Positions 8,104-16,569 of a stretch of DNA of 64,000 nucleotides are shown one piece after another. A program made the position numbers and the translations under genes. The stretch is from CANGYM01 sp044372405 (GTDB taxonomy: Bacteria; Pseudomonadota; Alphaproteobacteria; JAJTHO01; CANGYM01). The stretch is from the NCBI GenBank assembly GCA_044372405.1, contig JBILRW010000002.1:1-64000 (forward strand), written 5' to 3'. Under the pieces are notes generated by a model. It worked only from the letters and a program-made list of their open reading frames with translations. It searched no databases and had not been told where the DNA came from. Numbering within the stretch: the stretch's first letter is position 1; every line of letters begins with the position of its first letter.

Positions 8104-9141
8104 ATGTTTTCAAAACTTTTCGGAATGATTTCCTCTGACATGGCCATTGATTTGGGGACGGCCAATACCCTTGTTTACGTTCAGGGACGCGGCATTGTGC
8201 TCAATGAACCTTCGGTGGTGGCCATTGCCACCGTGAAAAACAAAAAAATTGTTTTGTCCGTGGGGGCCGATGCCAAACAAATGCTGGGAAAAACCCCCGC
8301 CAACATCACCGCTATTCGTCCTTTGCGCAACGGCGTGATTTCTGATTTTCACATTGCTGAGGAAATGATCAAGCATTTCATTCAAAAAGTTCACAACCGC
8401 AAAATGTTTGCCAGCCCCCGCGTGGTCATCTGTGTGCCCTCCAGCGCCACAGAAATCGAACGTCGGGCCATTCAGGAATCGGCAGAACGTGCCGGCGCCC
8501 GGGCCGTTTATTTGATTGAGGAGCCCATGGCGGCCGCCCTGGGGGCCGGTATTTCTGTCACCGAGCCCACAGGCAGCATGGTGGTGGACATTGGTGGTGG
8601 CACCACTGAGGTCGCCGTGACGTCCCTGGGCGGCCTGGTTTATGCCCGCTCCATCCGTGTGGGTGGCGACATTATGGATGAAACCATCATCAGTTATGTG
8701 CGCCGCACCTGTAGCTTGCTGATTGGGGAAGCCACCGCCGAGCGTATCAAAATGGAAATTGGCACCGCCATTAAGCCCGCCACGGGCATTGGCAAAGTGA
8801 TGAAAATTCGGGGCCGCGACATGGTGGAGGGTGTGCCCAAAGAAATCGAAATCAACGAAAAACAAGTCGCCGAGGCCCTATCCGACCCCATTACGGCCAT
8901 TATTGAGGCCGTTCAAGAGGCCCTGGAACACACCCCACCCGAACTGTCCGCTGACATCGTGGATCATGGGATTTTGCTCACCGGTGGGGGTGCACTCCTG
9001 AATAACCTGGATAAACTGCTGCACCAGGCCACCGGCCTGCCTGTCATCATCGCCAAAGACCCCCTGAATTGCGTGGTCATGGGCGCCGGCAAATGCCTGG
9101 AAGAAATGTACACCATGCAGGACATTTTGGCCGAGGCTTAG
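8104..9141 (+). CDS. mreB: rod shape-determining protein MreB
   Basis: Actin homologue that forms membrane-bound filaments guiding lateral wall synthesis. I chose the start at 8104 (MFSKLFGMISSDMAIDLGTA) because AGGAG lies eleven bases upstream and it gives the usual 345 aa; the frame is open 23 codons further upstream. The N-terminal amphipathic helix is followed by the phosphate-1 loop DLGTANTLVY, the phosphate-2 loop DIGGGTTEVAV and the adenosine motif LTGGGALL. mreC and mreD do not follow, unlike in most rods. Confidence 0.96.
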   Translation: MFSKLFGMISSDMAIDLGTANTLVYVQGRGIVLNEPSVVAIATVKNKKIVLSVGADAKQMLGKTPANITAIRPLRNGVISDFHIAEEMIKHFIQKVHNRKMFASPRVVICVPSSATEIERRAIQESAERAGARAVYLIEEPMAAALGAGISVTEPTGSMVVDIGGGTTEVAVTSLGGLVYARSIRVGGDIMDETIISYVRRTCSLLIGEATAERIKMEIGTAIKPATGIGKVMKIRGRDMVEGVPKEIEINEKQVAEALSDPITAIIEAVQEALEHTPPELSADIVDHGILLTGGGALLNNLDKLLHQATGLPVIIAKDPLNCVVMGAGKCLEEMYTMQDILAEA

Positions 9142-9151
9142 GCGGGAAATG

Positions 9152-9180
9152 AAAAAAGGATAGGCTGGAGAGCCTATCCT
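9152..9180 (-). terminator. intrinsic terminator on the minus strand
   Basis: A perfect 10-bp stem (9157-9166 with 9171-9180) and a 4-base loop are followed on the minus strand by a run of Ts. On the plus strand the hairpin sits 15 bases after the mreB stop but is followed by As, so for mreB it would be only a 3' hairpin. As a terminator it points to leftward transcription of 9181-9419. Confidence 0.6.
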
Positions 9181-9419
9181 AAAAAAAAGTAAGAGAAAGG
9201 TAGAAAAGGTAGAGTTGTCAATCGCCTTTTCTGACGCTGCCTCTGACTTCTACCCCTACCCCCCCCTACCTGCAGGTACAGAAAAACAGAAAATCCGCCT
9301 CCTGGAGTGAGGGGGGGGAGTTCTACTTCGAGAGTTTCCTCTCCTACTAGGGAAGCCTCCCCGTGGGATAGCTCCAGTCCTATTAGGTAGGCAATATCAC
9401 TTGTCAACTCATCGGACAT
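9174..9419 (-). CDS. possible small protein, 81 aa, unrecognised
   Basis: An open frame (MSDELTSDIAYLIGLELSHG...) ends in the stem of the minus-strand terminator. Support is limited to that terminator. The Shine-Dalgarno is poor, and codons such as CTA, AGG and AGA are commoner than in neighbouring genes. The C-terminal third is Gly/Arg/Gln-rich and then hydrophobic. No family is recognised. The stretch 9142-9519 otherwise holds only the tig promoter. It may be non-coding. Confidence 0.25.
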   Translation of the reverse strand: MSDELTSDIAYLIGLELSHGEASLVGEETLEVELPPLTPGGGFSVFLYLQVGGGRGRSQRQRQKRRLTTLPFLPFSYFFLG

Positions 9420-9441
9420 GTTTACTTGTTGTTTTATGGTC

Positions 9442-9470
9442 TTGCCAGAAAAGCAAAAGGGGCCTATACT
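9442..9470 (+). promoter_or_regulatory. sigma-70-type promoter of tig
   Basis: TTGCCA (9442-9447) and TATACT (9465-9470) are separated by exactly 17 bases. The predicted transcript start is about 43 bases before the tig ATG at 9520. This position also argues against the longer tig frame beginning at 9418, which would start upstream of the promoter. Confidence 0.7.
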
Positions 9471-9519
9471 AGAGGACTTAACCCCTTCGAGAAGTGAACA
9501 TTTTAGACGAGCCGACATT

Positions 9520-10794
9520 ATGGATATCCTTTTGAAAAAAGAAGAGGGATTGGTGCGGGAATTTTCCGTCACAATCTCATATGATGCCTTTTTAGCCCAA
9601 GAGCGCCAAAAGCTGACCTCTGTTTCCCAAAAAGTAAAAATGGATGGATTCCGACCTGGAAAGGCTCCGCTCAGCCTTGTCAAAGCCCAATACGGGGATC
9701 GTGTGAAGGGAGAGGTTTTTCACACTCTGTTTGAGCAAGGCAGCAAAAAAATCATCACCGAACACGCCCTGAACGTTGCGGGGGCCCCCACCGTTTCCAT
9801 CGAAACATTTAAGGAAAAAGAGCCCATTGTCCTTCATTATACCGTGGAAGTTATACCGGACGTGCCGCTGATTGATCCAAAGTCCATAGATATTCCCGAG
9901 TATATTTTGTTTCCCTCTCAGGAAGCCATCGCGGCAAGGGTCAAAAAAATAAAATTTTATATCTCCGAAAAAACATCCCTGAACCGCCCCGCTGATTATG
10001 GCGATACCGTGATTTATAAAGAATTTGGGTTTGATCACGACACGGGACATGGTGACGGTGACGACGATCGTTTGTTTTTTACGACACTATCCAAAGATGA
10101 CCCGATCTCAGAGAGATTTTTGGGTCGCTCTGCCGGTGATCATTTCCATTATGATAAAGTTTCCAAGGATAACGATGGTAGCGATCATGAACACCATCAT
10201 CACAGCCACCGTCATGTCCGTATTGACGATGTTGTTTCCCTTTCCAATCCCCTGGATAATGAAAAGATTTTAAAGGCTTTTGAGGCTGAAGGCCCTGAAG
10301 AGGGACTGCGTAAAGCCGCAAGATCCGAATTAATTCTGGAAATGCGACCTCTTGCCAGGGAAGGCCGTCAAAGATCCCTCTTGGAAACCCTGGAAAATCG
10401 CTATGTTTTTCCCTTACCCCGCGTCATGATCCAATCTGAAAAAGAGACGATTATCAACGAGTATGAGGAAGGGTCTCTTGATTCCCAGGAAGATGCTGAA
10501 GATCTAGAAAAAATGGCAAACCGCCGAGTTTCCCTGGCTTTTTTATTTTTGAAATATGCGAGTGTCCATAATATCCAGGTGACCAACGAAGATATGACGC
10601 GGTTTCTTTTGGAACAGGTAGAAGGGGACCGGCAGCGCTTTGCGAAAACAATTGAAGCACTGAAAAAAAACCAGCAGCAGCTCGTAGCCCTCAGAAACGC
10701 GGTTTTAGAAACAAAGGTCGTTGCTGACCTTTTAAATAAAATTTCTGGCACAAAACGTTATGCTCTTTTTAGCGATTTTCTTTTAGAAAAATAG
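9520..10794 (+). CDS. tig: trigger factor with histidine-rich insert
   Basis: Ribosome-bound chaperone with peptidyl-prolyl isomerase activity. Start 9520 gives 424 aa beginning MDILLKKEEGLVREFSVTI, which aligns with the family N-terminus. The ribosome-binding signature is MDGFRPGKAPLSLVKAQYGD (near residues 39-58). In the middle FKBP-like region the chain is short and carries an acidic/histidine-rich stretch around residues 167-235 with HDTGHGDGDDD and HEHHHHSHRH. A typical FKBP active site is not obvious. The long helical C-terminal domain looks complete. clpP follows after 47 bases. Confidence 0.88.
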   Translation: MDILLKKEEGLVREFSVTISYDAFLAQERQKLTSVSQKVKMDGFRPGKAPLSLVKAQYGDRVKGEVFHTLFEQGSKKIITEHALNVAGAPTVSIETFKEKEPIVLHYTVEVIPDVPLIDPKSIDIPEYILFPSQEAIAARVKKIKFYISEKTSLNRPADYGDTVIYKEFGFDHDTGHGDGDDDRLFFTTLSKDDPISERFLGRSAGDHFHYDKVSKDNDGSDHEHHHHSHRHVRIDDVVSLSNPLDNEKILKAFEAEGPEEGLRKAARSELILEMRPLAREGRQRSLLETLENRYVFPLPRVMIQSEKETIINEYEEGSLDSQEDAEDLEKMANRRVSLAFLFLKYASVHNIQVTNEDMTRFLLEQVEGDRQRFAKTIEALKKNQQQLVALRNAVLETKVVADLLNKISGTKRYALFSDFLLEK

Positions 10795-10841
10795 TCATCC
10801 TTTATTCAAAAAATGAAAAATTCGGCGGAGTAACCCAACCC

Positions 10842-11510
10842 ATGATTTACAGCTCAGACTCTTTTTCCCCCATGCTTTCTTCGTCTCATCCGTTGGATGT
10901 GGCGGCCAACCTGGTTCCCATGGTTGTGGAGCAAACCAATCGGGGCGAGCGGGCTTATGATATTTTCTCCCGCCTGTTAAAAGAACGGATTATTTTTTTG
11001 GTGGGGCCTGTCACCGATGAAATGTCCGCCCTGGTGTGTGCGCAGTTGTTGTTTTTAGAATCTGAAAACCCCAAGAAAGACATTTATCTGTACATCAATT
11101 CCCCCGGGGGATTGGTCACGGCGGGCCTGGCCATGTATGATACCATGCAATACATTGCCCCCGATGTTTGCACGTTGTGCATTGGTCAAGCGGCCAGTAT
11201 GGGATCCCTTTTGCTGGCCGCCGGCGCCAAAGGAAAGCGTTATTCCTTACCCAATTCCCGCGTCATGATTCACCAACCCTCTGGGGGGTTCCGTGGTCAG
11301 GCGACGGACATTGAGATTCATGCCAAGGAAATTTTGTCCCTGAAGGCCCGTTTGAATAACATTTATGTGAAGCACACCGGCCAGCCCCTTTCTTTGGTGG
11401 AAACCTCTATGGAACGGGATAATTTTATGTCCGCTGAGGACGCTAAAACCTTTGGCCTGATTGACGAAGTTGTTGAAAACCGGCCCAAACCTGAAGACAA
11501 AGAGATTTAA
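10842..11510 (+). CDS. clpP: ATP-dependent Clp protease proteolytic subunit
   Basis: Serine peptidase that forms the tetradecameric chamber used by ClpA or ClpX. The catalytic triad is present with canonical spacing: Ser119 in GQAASMGS, His144 in VMIHQPSGG and Asp193 in ERDNFMS. The 222-aa product has about 22 residues before the conserved core, likely a propeptide. It follows tig, as in most alphaproteobacteria, but clpX and lon do not follow; an NDUFA12 gene does, after six bases. Confidence 0.96.
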   Translation: MIYSSDSFSPMLSSSHPLDVAANLVPMVVEQTNRGERAYDIFSRLLKERIIFLVGPVTDEMSALVCAQLLFLESENPKKDIYLYINSPGGLVTAGLAMYDTMQYIAPDVCTLCIGQAASMGSLLLAAGAKGKRYSLPNSRVMIHQPSGGFRGQATDIEIHAKEILSLKARLNNIYVKHTGQPLSLVETSMERDNFMSAEDAKTFGLIDEVVENRPKPEDKEI

Positions 11511-11516
11511 CCCTCT

Positions 11517-11891
11517 ATGTGCCGCACCTGGATCACCCACTTTTTTCTGACGTTATCCGCAGATTATGTGGGTGATGATGACCTGGGCAATACCTATTAC
11601 CGAAAACAAACATCCCTGGGCGAACGTCGGCGCGTGATTTATGCCGGGATAGCCGAGGCCTCTAAGGTTCCAGCGTCTTGGTATGGCTGGTTACATTATA
11701 CGGACGAAGCGCCCCCCTCGGACACGCCTCCCAAAAAAAGATTCTGGCAAAAGGCCCATCGTCCCAATTTGACGGGAACATCTGAGGCCTGGCGCCCCCC
11801 CGGGCATGTTCTTTCTGGCGGAAAACGTCAGTCATCAGGATCTGATTATCAGGCTTGGCGTCCTTCATCCCACAAGACTTTGGTTCCCTGA
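11517..11891 (+). CDS. NDUFA12/B17.2-family complex I subunit
   Basis: A supernumerary NADH dehydrogenase subunit shared by mitochondria and alphaproteobacteria. The 124-aa protein contains the family marks VGDDDLGNTYYR and RRRVIYAG, and SKVPASWYGWLHY (near residue 51), and the C-terminal YQAWRPS. It is encoded directly after clpP, and its stop overlaps the next start (TGATG). It is evidence for an alphaproteobacterial host. nuoE is the other complex I gene in the window; the main operon must lie elsewhere. Confidence 0.9.
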   Translation: MCRTWITHFFLTLSADYVGDDDLGNTYYRKQTSLGERRRVIYAGIAEASKVPASWYGWLHYTDEAPPSDTPPKKRFWQKAHRPNLTGTSEAWRPPGHVLSGGKRQSSGSDYQAWRPSSHKTLVP

Positions 11892-12217
11892 TGCCTCATA
11901 TCCTGGTTCATCACAGCGACTCTGTGGATGTTTCGGCTTTGTTGCCAGCCTTGCATAAAACCTTGTCCCAGCAACCCACGGTGGACTTAAGCGCCGTAAA
12001 AACACGATCGTTATCGTTTGATCAGGCCTGGGTGGGTCAAGGCCAGGGCCCCTTTGTTCATATTGAAATTCGATTGCTTCAGGGTCGCCCATCCGATATT
12101 TTACAGAACATTAAAGATGCCTTGGTCCATGAAGCCCATCGTTACTTAACGGTTCCCCCGGTTGTTTTAACCTTGGAAATTATTCTGATGAATCCTGAAT
12201 TGTATTTTAAGGGGTGA
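11891..12217 (+). CDS. 5-carboxymethyl-2-hydroxymuconate isomerase-like protein
   Basis: Small tautomerase-superfamily protein of the CHMI (HpaF) type. The start at 11891 (MPHILVHHSDSVD) overlaps the previous stop by one base and puts the catalytic Pro directly after the initiator Met, as the mechanism requires. A longer frame from 11855 would bury that Pro. The 108-aa length fits the family. No other homoprotocatechuate pathway gene is nearby, so the true substrate is uncertain. It sits between an NDUFA12 gene and lptE in one tightly packed operon. Confidence 0.75.
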   Translation: MPHILVHHSDSVDVSALLPALHKTLSQQPTVDLSAVKTRSLSFDQAWVGQGQGPFVHIEIRLLQGRPSDILQNIKDALVHEAHRYLTVPPVVLTLEIILMNPELYFKG

Positions 12218-12711
12218 TGATGAACCTGCGCCCATGGTTTTTTGTATTTTGTGTTTTGCTCATGACATCAGGATGTGGCTTCAGCCCTGTTTATGGCTCT
12301 GAGCAAAATACGAAACTGCCCCTCATTACACTGGACAAGGCGGAGGGAAAATACACCTTTCTTTTGGATCAGGCCCTGCGCACCCGTTTAAAATCCCGCG
12401 GAAGCTTTGCAGAAACAGGTGGAGAATGGATTTTATCCTACACCCTTTCCGAGGAAACCGCGGCTTTGGGCATTAACGAAAAGGCCTCCTCCACCTATTC
12501 CATGTTAACCATTACCACCAGTTATACCGTCAAACGTCTTGGGGATAATAAGATCCTAGCCCAGCGGTCCAGGCGTCAACGTCAGGGGTATGATATTGTC
12601 ACCTCCACCTATGGTTCCGATCAAACGCTGGCCGATGCCCGCAGTAAGGCCATTGAAACCATGGCTGATGCCATTATTCAAGATCTGGTTTTTTTATCCA
12701 AGAAGGATTAG
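12214..12711 (+). CDS. lptE: LPS-assembly lipoprotein LptE
   Basis: Outer-membrane lipoprotein that plugs the LptD barrel and helps insert lipopolysaccharide. The 165-aa precursor has a signal peptide with lipobox (LLMTSGC, Cys near residue 21), then GFSPVYG, which is typical of alphaproteobacterial LptE. Two beta-alpha units follow. The start overlaps the previous stop by four bases. holA, which often follows lptE, is absent; an IalB-like gene follows instead. Confidence 0.85.
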   Translation: MMMNLRPWFFVFCVLLMTSGCGFSPVYGSEQNTKLPLITLDKAEGKYTFLLDQALRTRLKSRGSFAETGGEWILSYTLSEETAALGINEKASSTYSMLTITTSYTVKRLGDNKILAQRSRRQRQGYDIVTSTYGSDQTLADARSKAIETMADAIIQDLVFLSKKD

Positions 12712-12775
12712 AAAAGAACATCGACTCTCTTTTTGAGTTCACTCCGGTAAAAAATTAAGAAAAGGTAACACACCT

Positions 12776-13285
12776 ATGATCCGCCTGATGATTTTAACTG
12801 TTATGGTGACTTTTTTATCGGGACCGGCTTATGCCTCTTCCAAGCCAGAATCCTTAGCCACAAACGGTTCCTGGTCGGGATATACCTTTACCGAAAACAA
12901 ACAAAAAGTTTGCTACATGACGGGATCCCCTGAAAAATCTGAAGGGGATTACAAAAAACGTGGGGATGTTTTTTTGTTTATCACCCATTATCCAGGCAGT
13001 AACATTTTTGATGATCTTTATTTTGATTTGGGATACCCCGTTAAAAAAGATGGGGAAGCCACGGTCACCGTCGGAAAAACATCCTTTTCCCTGGTGGGCG
13101 ATAAAACCCATGTTTTTTCTGCTGATCGCAAGCAAGATAAAAAAATCATCAGTGCCCTGAAACAAGGGGACACCCTGGTGATAAAATCGGTATCCCAAAA
13201 AGGCACAAAAAGTATTGATACTTTTGATTTAAAGGGGTTCGTTAAAACTTATCAGGCCATATCCAAAGCCTGTAAAAAGCCGTGA
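12776..13285 (+). CDS. IalB-like (invasion-associated locus B) periplasmic protein
   Basis: 169 aa with an N-terminal signal peptide ending near AYASS. The mature part matches the IalB family: W-x-x-YTF-x-x-NKQKVCYM near residue 38, DYKKRGDVFLFITHYP near 57, and a C-terminal DTFDLKGF...ISKACKKP. In Bartonella IalB is linked to erythrocyte invasion, but the family is widespread in free-living alphaproteobacteria and its molecular role is unknown. Its stop overlaps the GTG start of glmU by four bases. Confidence 0.8.
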   Translation: MIRLMILTVMVTFLSGPAYASSKPESLATNGSWSGYTFTENKQKVCYMTGSPEKSEGDYKKRGDVFLFITHYPGSNIFDDLYFDLGYPVKKDGEATVTVGKTSFSLVGDKTHVFSADRKQDKKIISALKQGDTLVIKSVSQKGTKSIDTFDLKGFVKTYQAISKACKKP

Positions 13286-14598
13286 CGCCATATCACATCA
13301 TTCTTTTGGCGGCGGGTAAGGGAACCCGCATGCGCTCACCCCTGCCCAAGGTTCTTCATCCTCTGGCGGGTTTTCCCCTGATCTGGCATGTTCTGCGTCT
13401 GGCAGAATCCCTGAATCCCGCGCGCGTTACCTGTGTGATCAGCCCTGATCTGGTGGATTTTTTTTCAAATTCTCCCCATCACCGGGTCATTCAAGATCCC
13501 CCGAGGGGAACGGGTCATGCGGTTCAAAAAGCCTTAGAAGATTCAAAAGACATCGCCGAACTTCCCACGCTGGTTCTGTATGGGGATACCCCCCTACTGA
13601 CCCTGAATACGGTTCACGGTTTGCTGAATGTTGAGGCTGATATGGGGCTTTTGACGTTCCAGGCCCCCCTGCCCAATCCCTATGGGCGGGTTATTGTCAA
13701 AAACGATGGGCATGTATCGCAGATTATTGAGGCCAGTGACCTTTCGGAAAGCCAAAAGCAAAACCCCCATTTTCCCCTGAATGCCGGCATTATGGCGTTT
13801 AAAGGGGGCGTTTTACCCCGTATCCTCCCCCATTTGCGACCCCATAATGCCCAGGGTGAGCTTTATTTAACCGACACCGTGGCCCTCATTGATGGCGAGG
13901 GAGGAAGCGTTCACCCCCTTTCGGCCAACGCTGAAGAGGTTTTGGGGATTAACACCCAGACGGAATTACAAACGGCAGAAGCCGTGATGCAGGCGCGCCT
14001 GCTGAAACAACACCAGGATAACGGCGTGATCGTGGGACCCTCTGTTATTTTTTCGGCAGATACAGCCCTTTCCCCGGGTAGCCACATTCACCCCCTTGTT
14101 GTTTTTGGCCCTGGGGTGAAGATTGAAGAACGCGCTGTCATACATAGTTTTTCCCACCTGTCTGGTTGTACCATTCAGTCTGGCGCCAGCATAGGGCCCT
14201 TTGCCCGTATTCGTCCCCAAACGGTTGTGGGTCCATCGTGTCATATTGGTAATTTTGTGGAATTGAAAGCCAGCACCTTGGGTACAGGCGTTAAAGCGGG
14301 GCACCTGAGTTACCTGGGCGATGCCACCATCGGGGATCATTGCAACATTGGGGCGGGCACCATAACCTGTAACTATGATGGAACAAAGAAGCACAAAACA
14401 ACCCTGGAAAGCGGCGTTTTTGTGGGATCTCACACCGCCCTGGTGGCGCCGGTGACCCTTCATAAAGATGCCTATTTAGGGGCGGGAAGTGTGATTACGG
14501 ATTCTGTGCCGCAGGACACCCTGGCCCTAACCCGATCCCCGTTAAAAACCATTTCCCAGTGGTCAAAGCGGCGAAAAAAATCCCCCTCCCCTTCATAG
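13282..14598 (+). CDS. glmU: bifunctional UDP-GlcNAc pyrophosphorylase / GlcN-1-P acetyltransferase
   Basis: Makes UDP-GlcNAc for peptidoglycan and LPS. Start is GTG at 13282, overlapping the previous stop (GTGA). The N-terminal uridylyltransferase has LLAAGKGTRMRSPLPKVLH. The C-terminal half is a left-handed beta-helix acetyltransferase with repeated hexapeptides and GHLSYLGDATIGDHCNIGAG, then ITCNYDGTKKH. The 438 aa are slightly below the usual 450. hemJ follows 11 bases later. Confidence 0.95.
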   Translation: MTPYHIILLAAGKGTRMRSPLPKVLHPLAGFPLIWHVLRLAESLNPARVTCVISPDLVDFFSNSPHHRVIQDPPRGTGHAVQKALEDSKDIAELPTLVLYGDTPLLTLNTVHGLLNVEADMGLLTFQAPLPNPYGRVIVKNDGHVSQIIEASDLSESQKQNPHFPLNAGIMAFKGGVLPRILPHLRPHNAQGELYLTDTVALIDGEGGSVHPLSANAEEVLGINTQTELQTAEAVMQARLLKQHQDNGVIVGPSVIFSADTALSPGSHIHPLVVFGPGVKIEERAVIHSFSHLSGCTIQSGASIGPFARIRPQTVVGPSCHIGNFVELKASTLGTGVKAGHLSYLGDATIGDHCNIGAGTITCNYDGTKKHKTTLESGVFVGSHTALVAPVTLHKDAYLGAGSVITDSVPQDTLALTRSPLKTISQWSKRRKKSPSPS

Positions 14599-14609
14599 AA
14601 AGACCCATC

Positions 14610-15050
14610 ATGCCTTTTGTTCAAGAGTATTACGCCCTTATCAAGGCCCTTCACCTGATTGCCGTTATTGCTTGGATGGCGGGCCTTTTTTATTTACCGC
14701 GCCTGTTTGTGTATCACGCCGATGTTCCCCCGGAGTCGGACAGATCCGATATGTTAAAAATCATGGAACGCAAACTACTGAAAGTTATTATGAATCCGGC
14801 TATGATCCTGACCTTTATTTTGGGCGTGCTAATGCTGAGCGTCCCCGGCATGATGACCCAGGGATGGATGCACGTGAAACTAACGCTGGTTTTTTTGCTC
14901 GCTGGCTTTCACGGGATGTGTTCGCGGTATGTCCGGCTGTTTGCCACCGATCAAAACACAAAAAATCACCGGTATTATCGGTTTTTTAATGAGGTCCCTA
15001 CCCTGCTGATGATCGCCATTGTTCTGCTGGCTGTGATTAAACCTTTTTAG
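14610..15050 (+). CDS. hemJ: protoporphyrinogen IX oxidase HemJ
   Basis: Integral membrane enzyme for the penultimate step of haem synthesis in most alphaproteobacteria. 146 aa with four predicted membrane helices; the conserved His lies in KALHLIAVIAWMAGLFYLPR, and the RKLLKVIMNPAMI segment carries the conserved Lys. I use the ATG at 14610 rather than the upstream GTG at 14559, which lies inside glmU. In rhizobia hemJ lies with hemE and mnmE next to the replication origin, and here it is 1.5 kb from the candidate oriC. Its stop overlaps the convergent gene's stop. Confidence 0.88.
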   Translation: MPFVQEYYALIKALHLIAVIAWMAGLFYLPRLFVYHADVPPESDRSDMLKIMERKLLKVIMNPAMILTFILGVLMLSVPGMMTQGWMHVKLTLVFLLAGFHGMCSRYVRLFATDQNTKNHRYYRFFNEVPTLLMIAIVLLAVIKPF

Positions 15051-15382
15051 GGGCAATCTGGGGATAAATCCTGGGACCCTTCGCCGGTGTGCAGGGTTGC
15101 TCTGCCTGTTTGGGTATCCACCGTGACGCTACCCATGGGTAACATTGAATCCCGCGTTAGGTCATTTTGACGAAGCCCGGGATCCACGGATAAATCCAAA
15201 GAAAGCGTTGGCGGGAGTCTCCACGAAGGGGTTTCCTCCGCCGGAACCACACCGTCATCAGGACGAAAGGCCACATCGGGCGCAGGTATATGATGAATAC
15301 AATCCCCAGCCATGGCTAAAGGGGATGGCATGACCAAGGTCAAGCAAAGGATCCCTAGAAAAAAGGTAACCGATCTATTCAC
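15047..15382 (-). CDS. hypothetical exported protein, 111 aa
   Basis: I prefer the GTG start at 15382 (VNRSVTFFLGILCLTLVM...), which overlaps the end of the upstream gene by eight bases and has AGAGG just before it. The ATG at 15412 has no visible ribosome-binding site. A signal peptide of about 24 residues (ending AMAG) precedes a proline- and aspartate-rich mature part with two cysteines. No family is recognised. It is probably coupled to 15375-15578. Confidence 0.5.
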   Translation of the reverse strand: MNRSVTFFLGILCLTLVMPSPLAMAGDCIHHIPAPDVAFRPDDGVVPAEETPSWRLPPTLSLDLSVDPGLRQNDLTRDSMLPMGSVTVDTQTGRATLHTGEGSQDLSPDCP

Positions 15383-15578
15383 TCGCCTCTGGTGATTCCA
15401 AATGACGCTCATGCAGGCGGGTGCCGGCATCTTTAACCCATGCCTGAACCAAATCCACGGTAATGTCCGTTTTTTCATAAGAATCCGCCCGTTCATCGGC
15501 AAAGGCCTGTAACGCCTCAGAGGGTTGAGCTGACAAAACAAGAACCAAAAGGGCCAAAAAAACAACCAGAAAATTCAT
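15375..15578 (-). CDS. hypothetical small exported protein, 67 aa
   Basis: Begins MNFLVVFLALLVLVLSAQPSEA, a clear signal peptide. The short mature part (about 45 aa) is charged and helical and ends ERHLESPEASE. No family is recognised. It is the first gene of a two-gene unit with the exported protein encoded downstream at 15047-15382, and lies between hemJ and ppsR, close to the candidate origin. Confidence 0.5.
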   Translation of the reverse strand: MNFLVVFLALLVLVLSAQPSEALQAFADERADSYEKTDITVDLVQAWVKDAGTRLHERHLESPEASE

Positions 15579-15723
15579 AACATCTCACAAAAAATATAAA
15601 ATAAAAAAAATCAACGAAAGTAAAAAGTATGGGCTTAAAAATAAAAAAGGATCGTTTGTATAAGGAGGACTATAGGAGAAAAACCTTAATAAAATCTCAA
15701 GGGCCCCCCTGCCCTAACTGGCT

Positions 15724-16569
15724 CTACCAGTCGATTGTCCGTTTAGCCCCCGTCATGCTAATCACCATGGCCACGATTTCCTCAACCGAGCGACGGGAAA
15801 CACTGATGGTGGGCAGGTTGTATTTTTTGAATAATTTTTGGGCGTAAAACGTTTCCTGACGGATAATTTCTGTGGATGTATAATCATCGCAATCACCGGA
15901 CAGATGCTCCGCCCGTTTCTGCCGAATGTTTCTGAGCAACGCCGGATCCTGAAGAAGCCCAACAATCAAAGGTTTTTCAGCTTTTCCCAAAAGATCAATC
16001 AGTCGCTCATCCAAAGGCGCATCCAAAATCAAGGGAACATTGGCCGCTTTAATCCCTTTATAGGAAAGATAAACGCAGCAAGGTGTTTTTGACGAGCGCG
16101 ACACCCCGAGTAAAATAACATCCGCCTGATGAATCGTATCCAAACCGTGACCATCATCGTGGTTCAGGGCAAAATCCACCGCATCAATGCGCTGAAAATA
16201 GGCGCTGTCCAAATCATGCTGTCGTCCTGCTTTGGGGGCGATGCGGGACCAGCCTTCCCCTTCTAAAAAGGATAATAAGGGCCCTAGCAGGGAAATACAG
16301 GGCAATCCCAAACGATCGCATCCCTTTTTAAGTTCTTGAAATAGCGGATCATCCACCAGGGTACAGATGACAACCCCCGGCTGATCCTCAATTTTTTTTA
16401 AAATATGGAGAATTTGCCGGGGCGTATGCACAAACGGCCATAAATTTTCCACAATATTGGTTTTTTTAAATTGGGCAAAGGCGGCCCGCCCCACCTTCGT
16501 GACGGTTTCCCCTGTGGAATCAGAAACAAAGTGAACGCACACTTCCTGTGGGTTTGTGGATAATACCAT
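15724..16569 (-). CDS. ppsR: pyruvate, phosphate dikinase regulatory protein (DUF299)
   Basis: Bifunctional ADP-dependent kinase / phosphorylase that switches pyruvate phosphate dikinase (or PEP synthase) off and on by threonine phosphorylation. The 281-aa protein shows HFVSDSTGETV near residue 13 and the P-loop-like LGVSRSSKTPCCVYLSYKG near residue 153. The C-terminal EEIVAMVISMTG is also typical. The DUF299 gene flanks oriC in Caulobacter and Rickettsia, and here the AT-rich gap with DnaA boxes lies directly upstream. The first DnaA box overlaps its first codons. Confidence 0.92.
   Translation of the reverse strand: MVLSTNPQEVCVHFVSDSTGETVTKVGRAAFAQFKKTNIVENLWPFVHTPRQILHILKKIEDQPGVVICTLVDDPLFQELKKGCDRLGLPCISLLGPLLSFLEGEGWSRIAPKAGRQHDLDSAYFQRIDAVDFALNHDDGHGLDTIHQADVILLGVSRSSKTPCCVYLSYKGIKAANVPLILDAPLDERLIDLLGKAEKPLIVGLLQDPALLRNIRQKRAEHLSGDCDDYTSTEIIRQETFYAQKLFKKYNLPTISVSRRSVEEIVAMVISMTGAKRTIDW

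Noticed and set aside
9418..9519. N-terminal extension of tig by 34 codons
   Set aside because: It begins upstream of a good promoter (9442-9470) and does not resemble the trigger-factor N-terminus.
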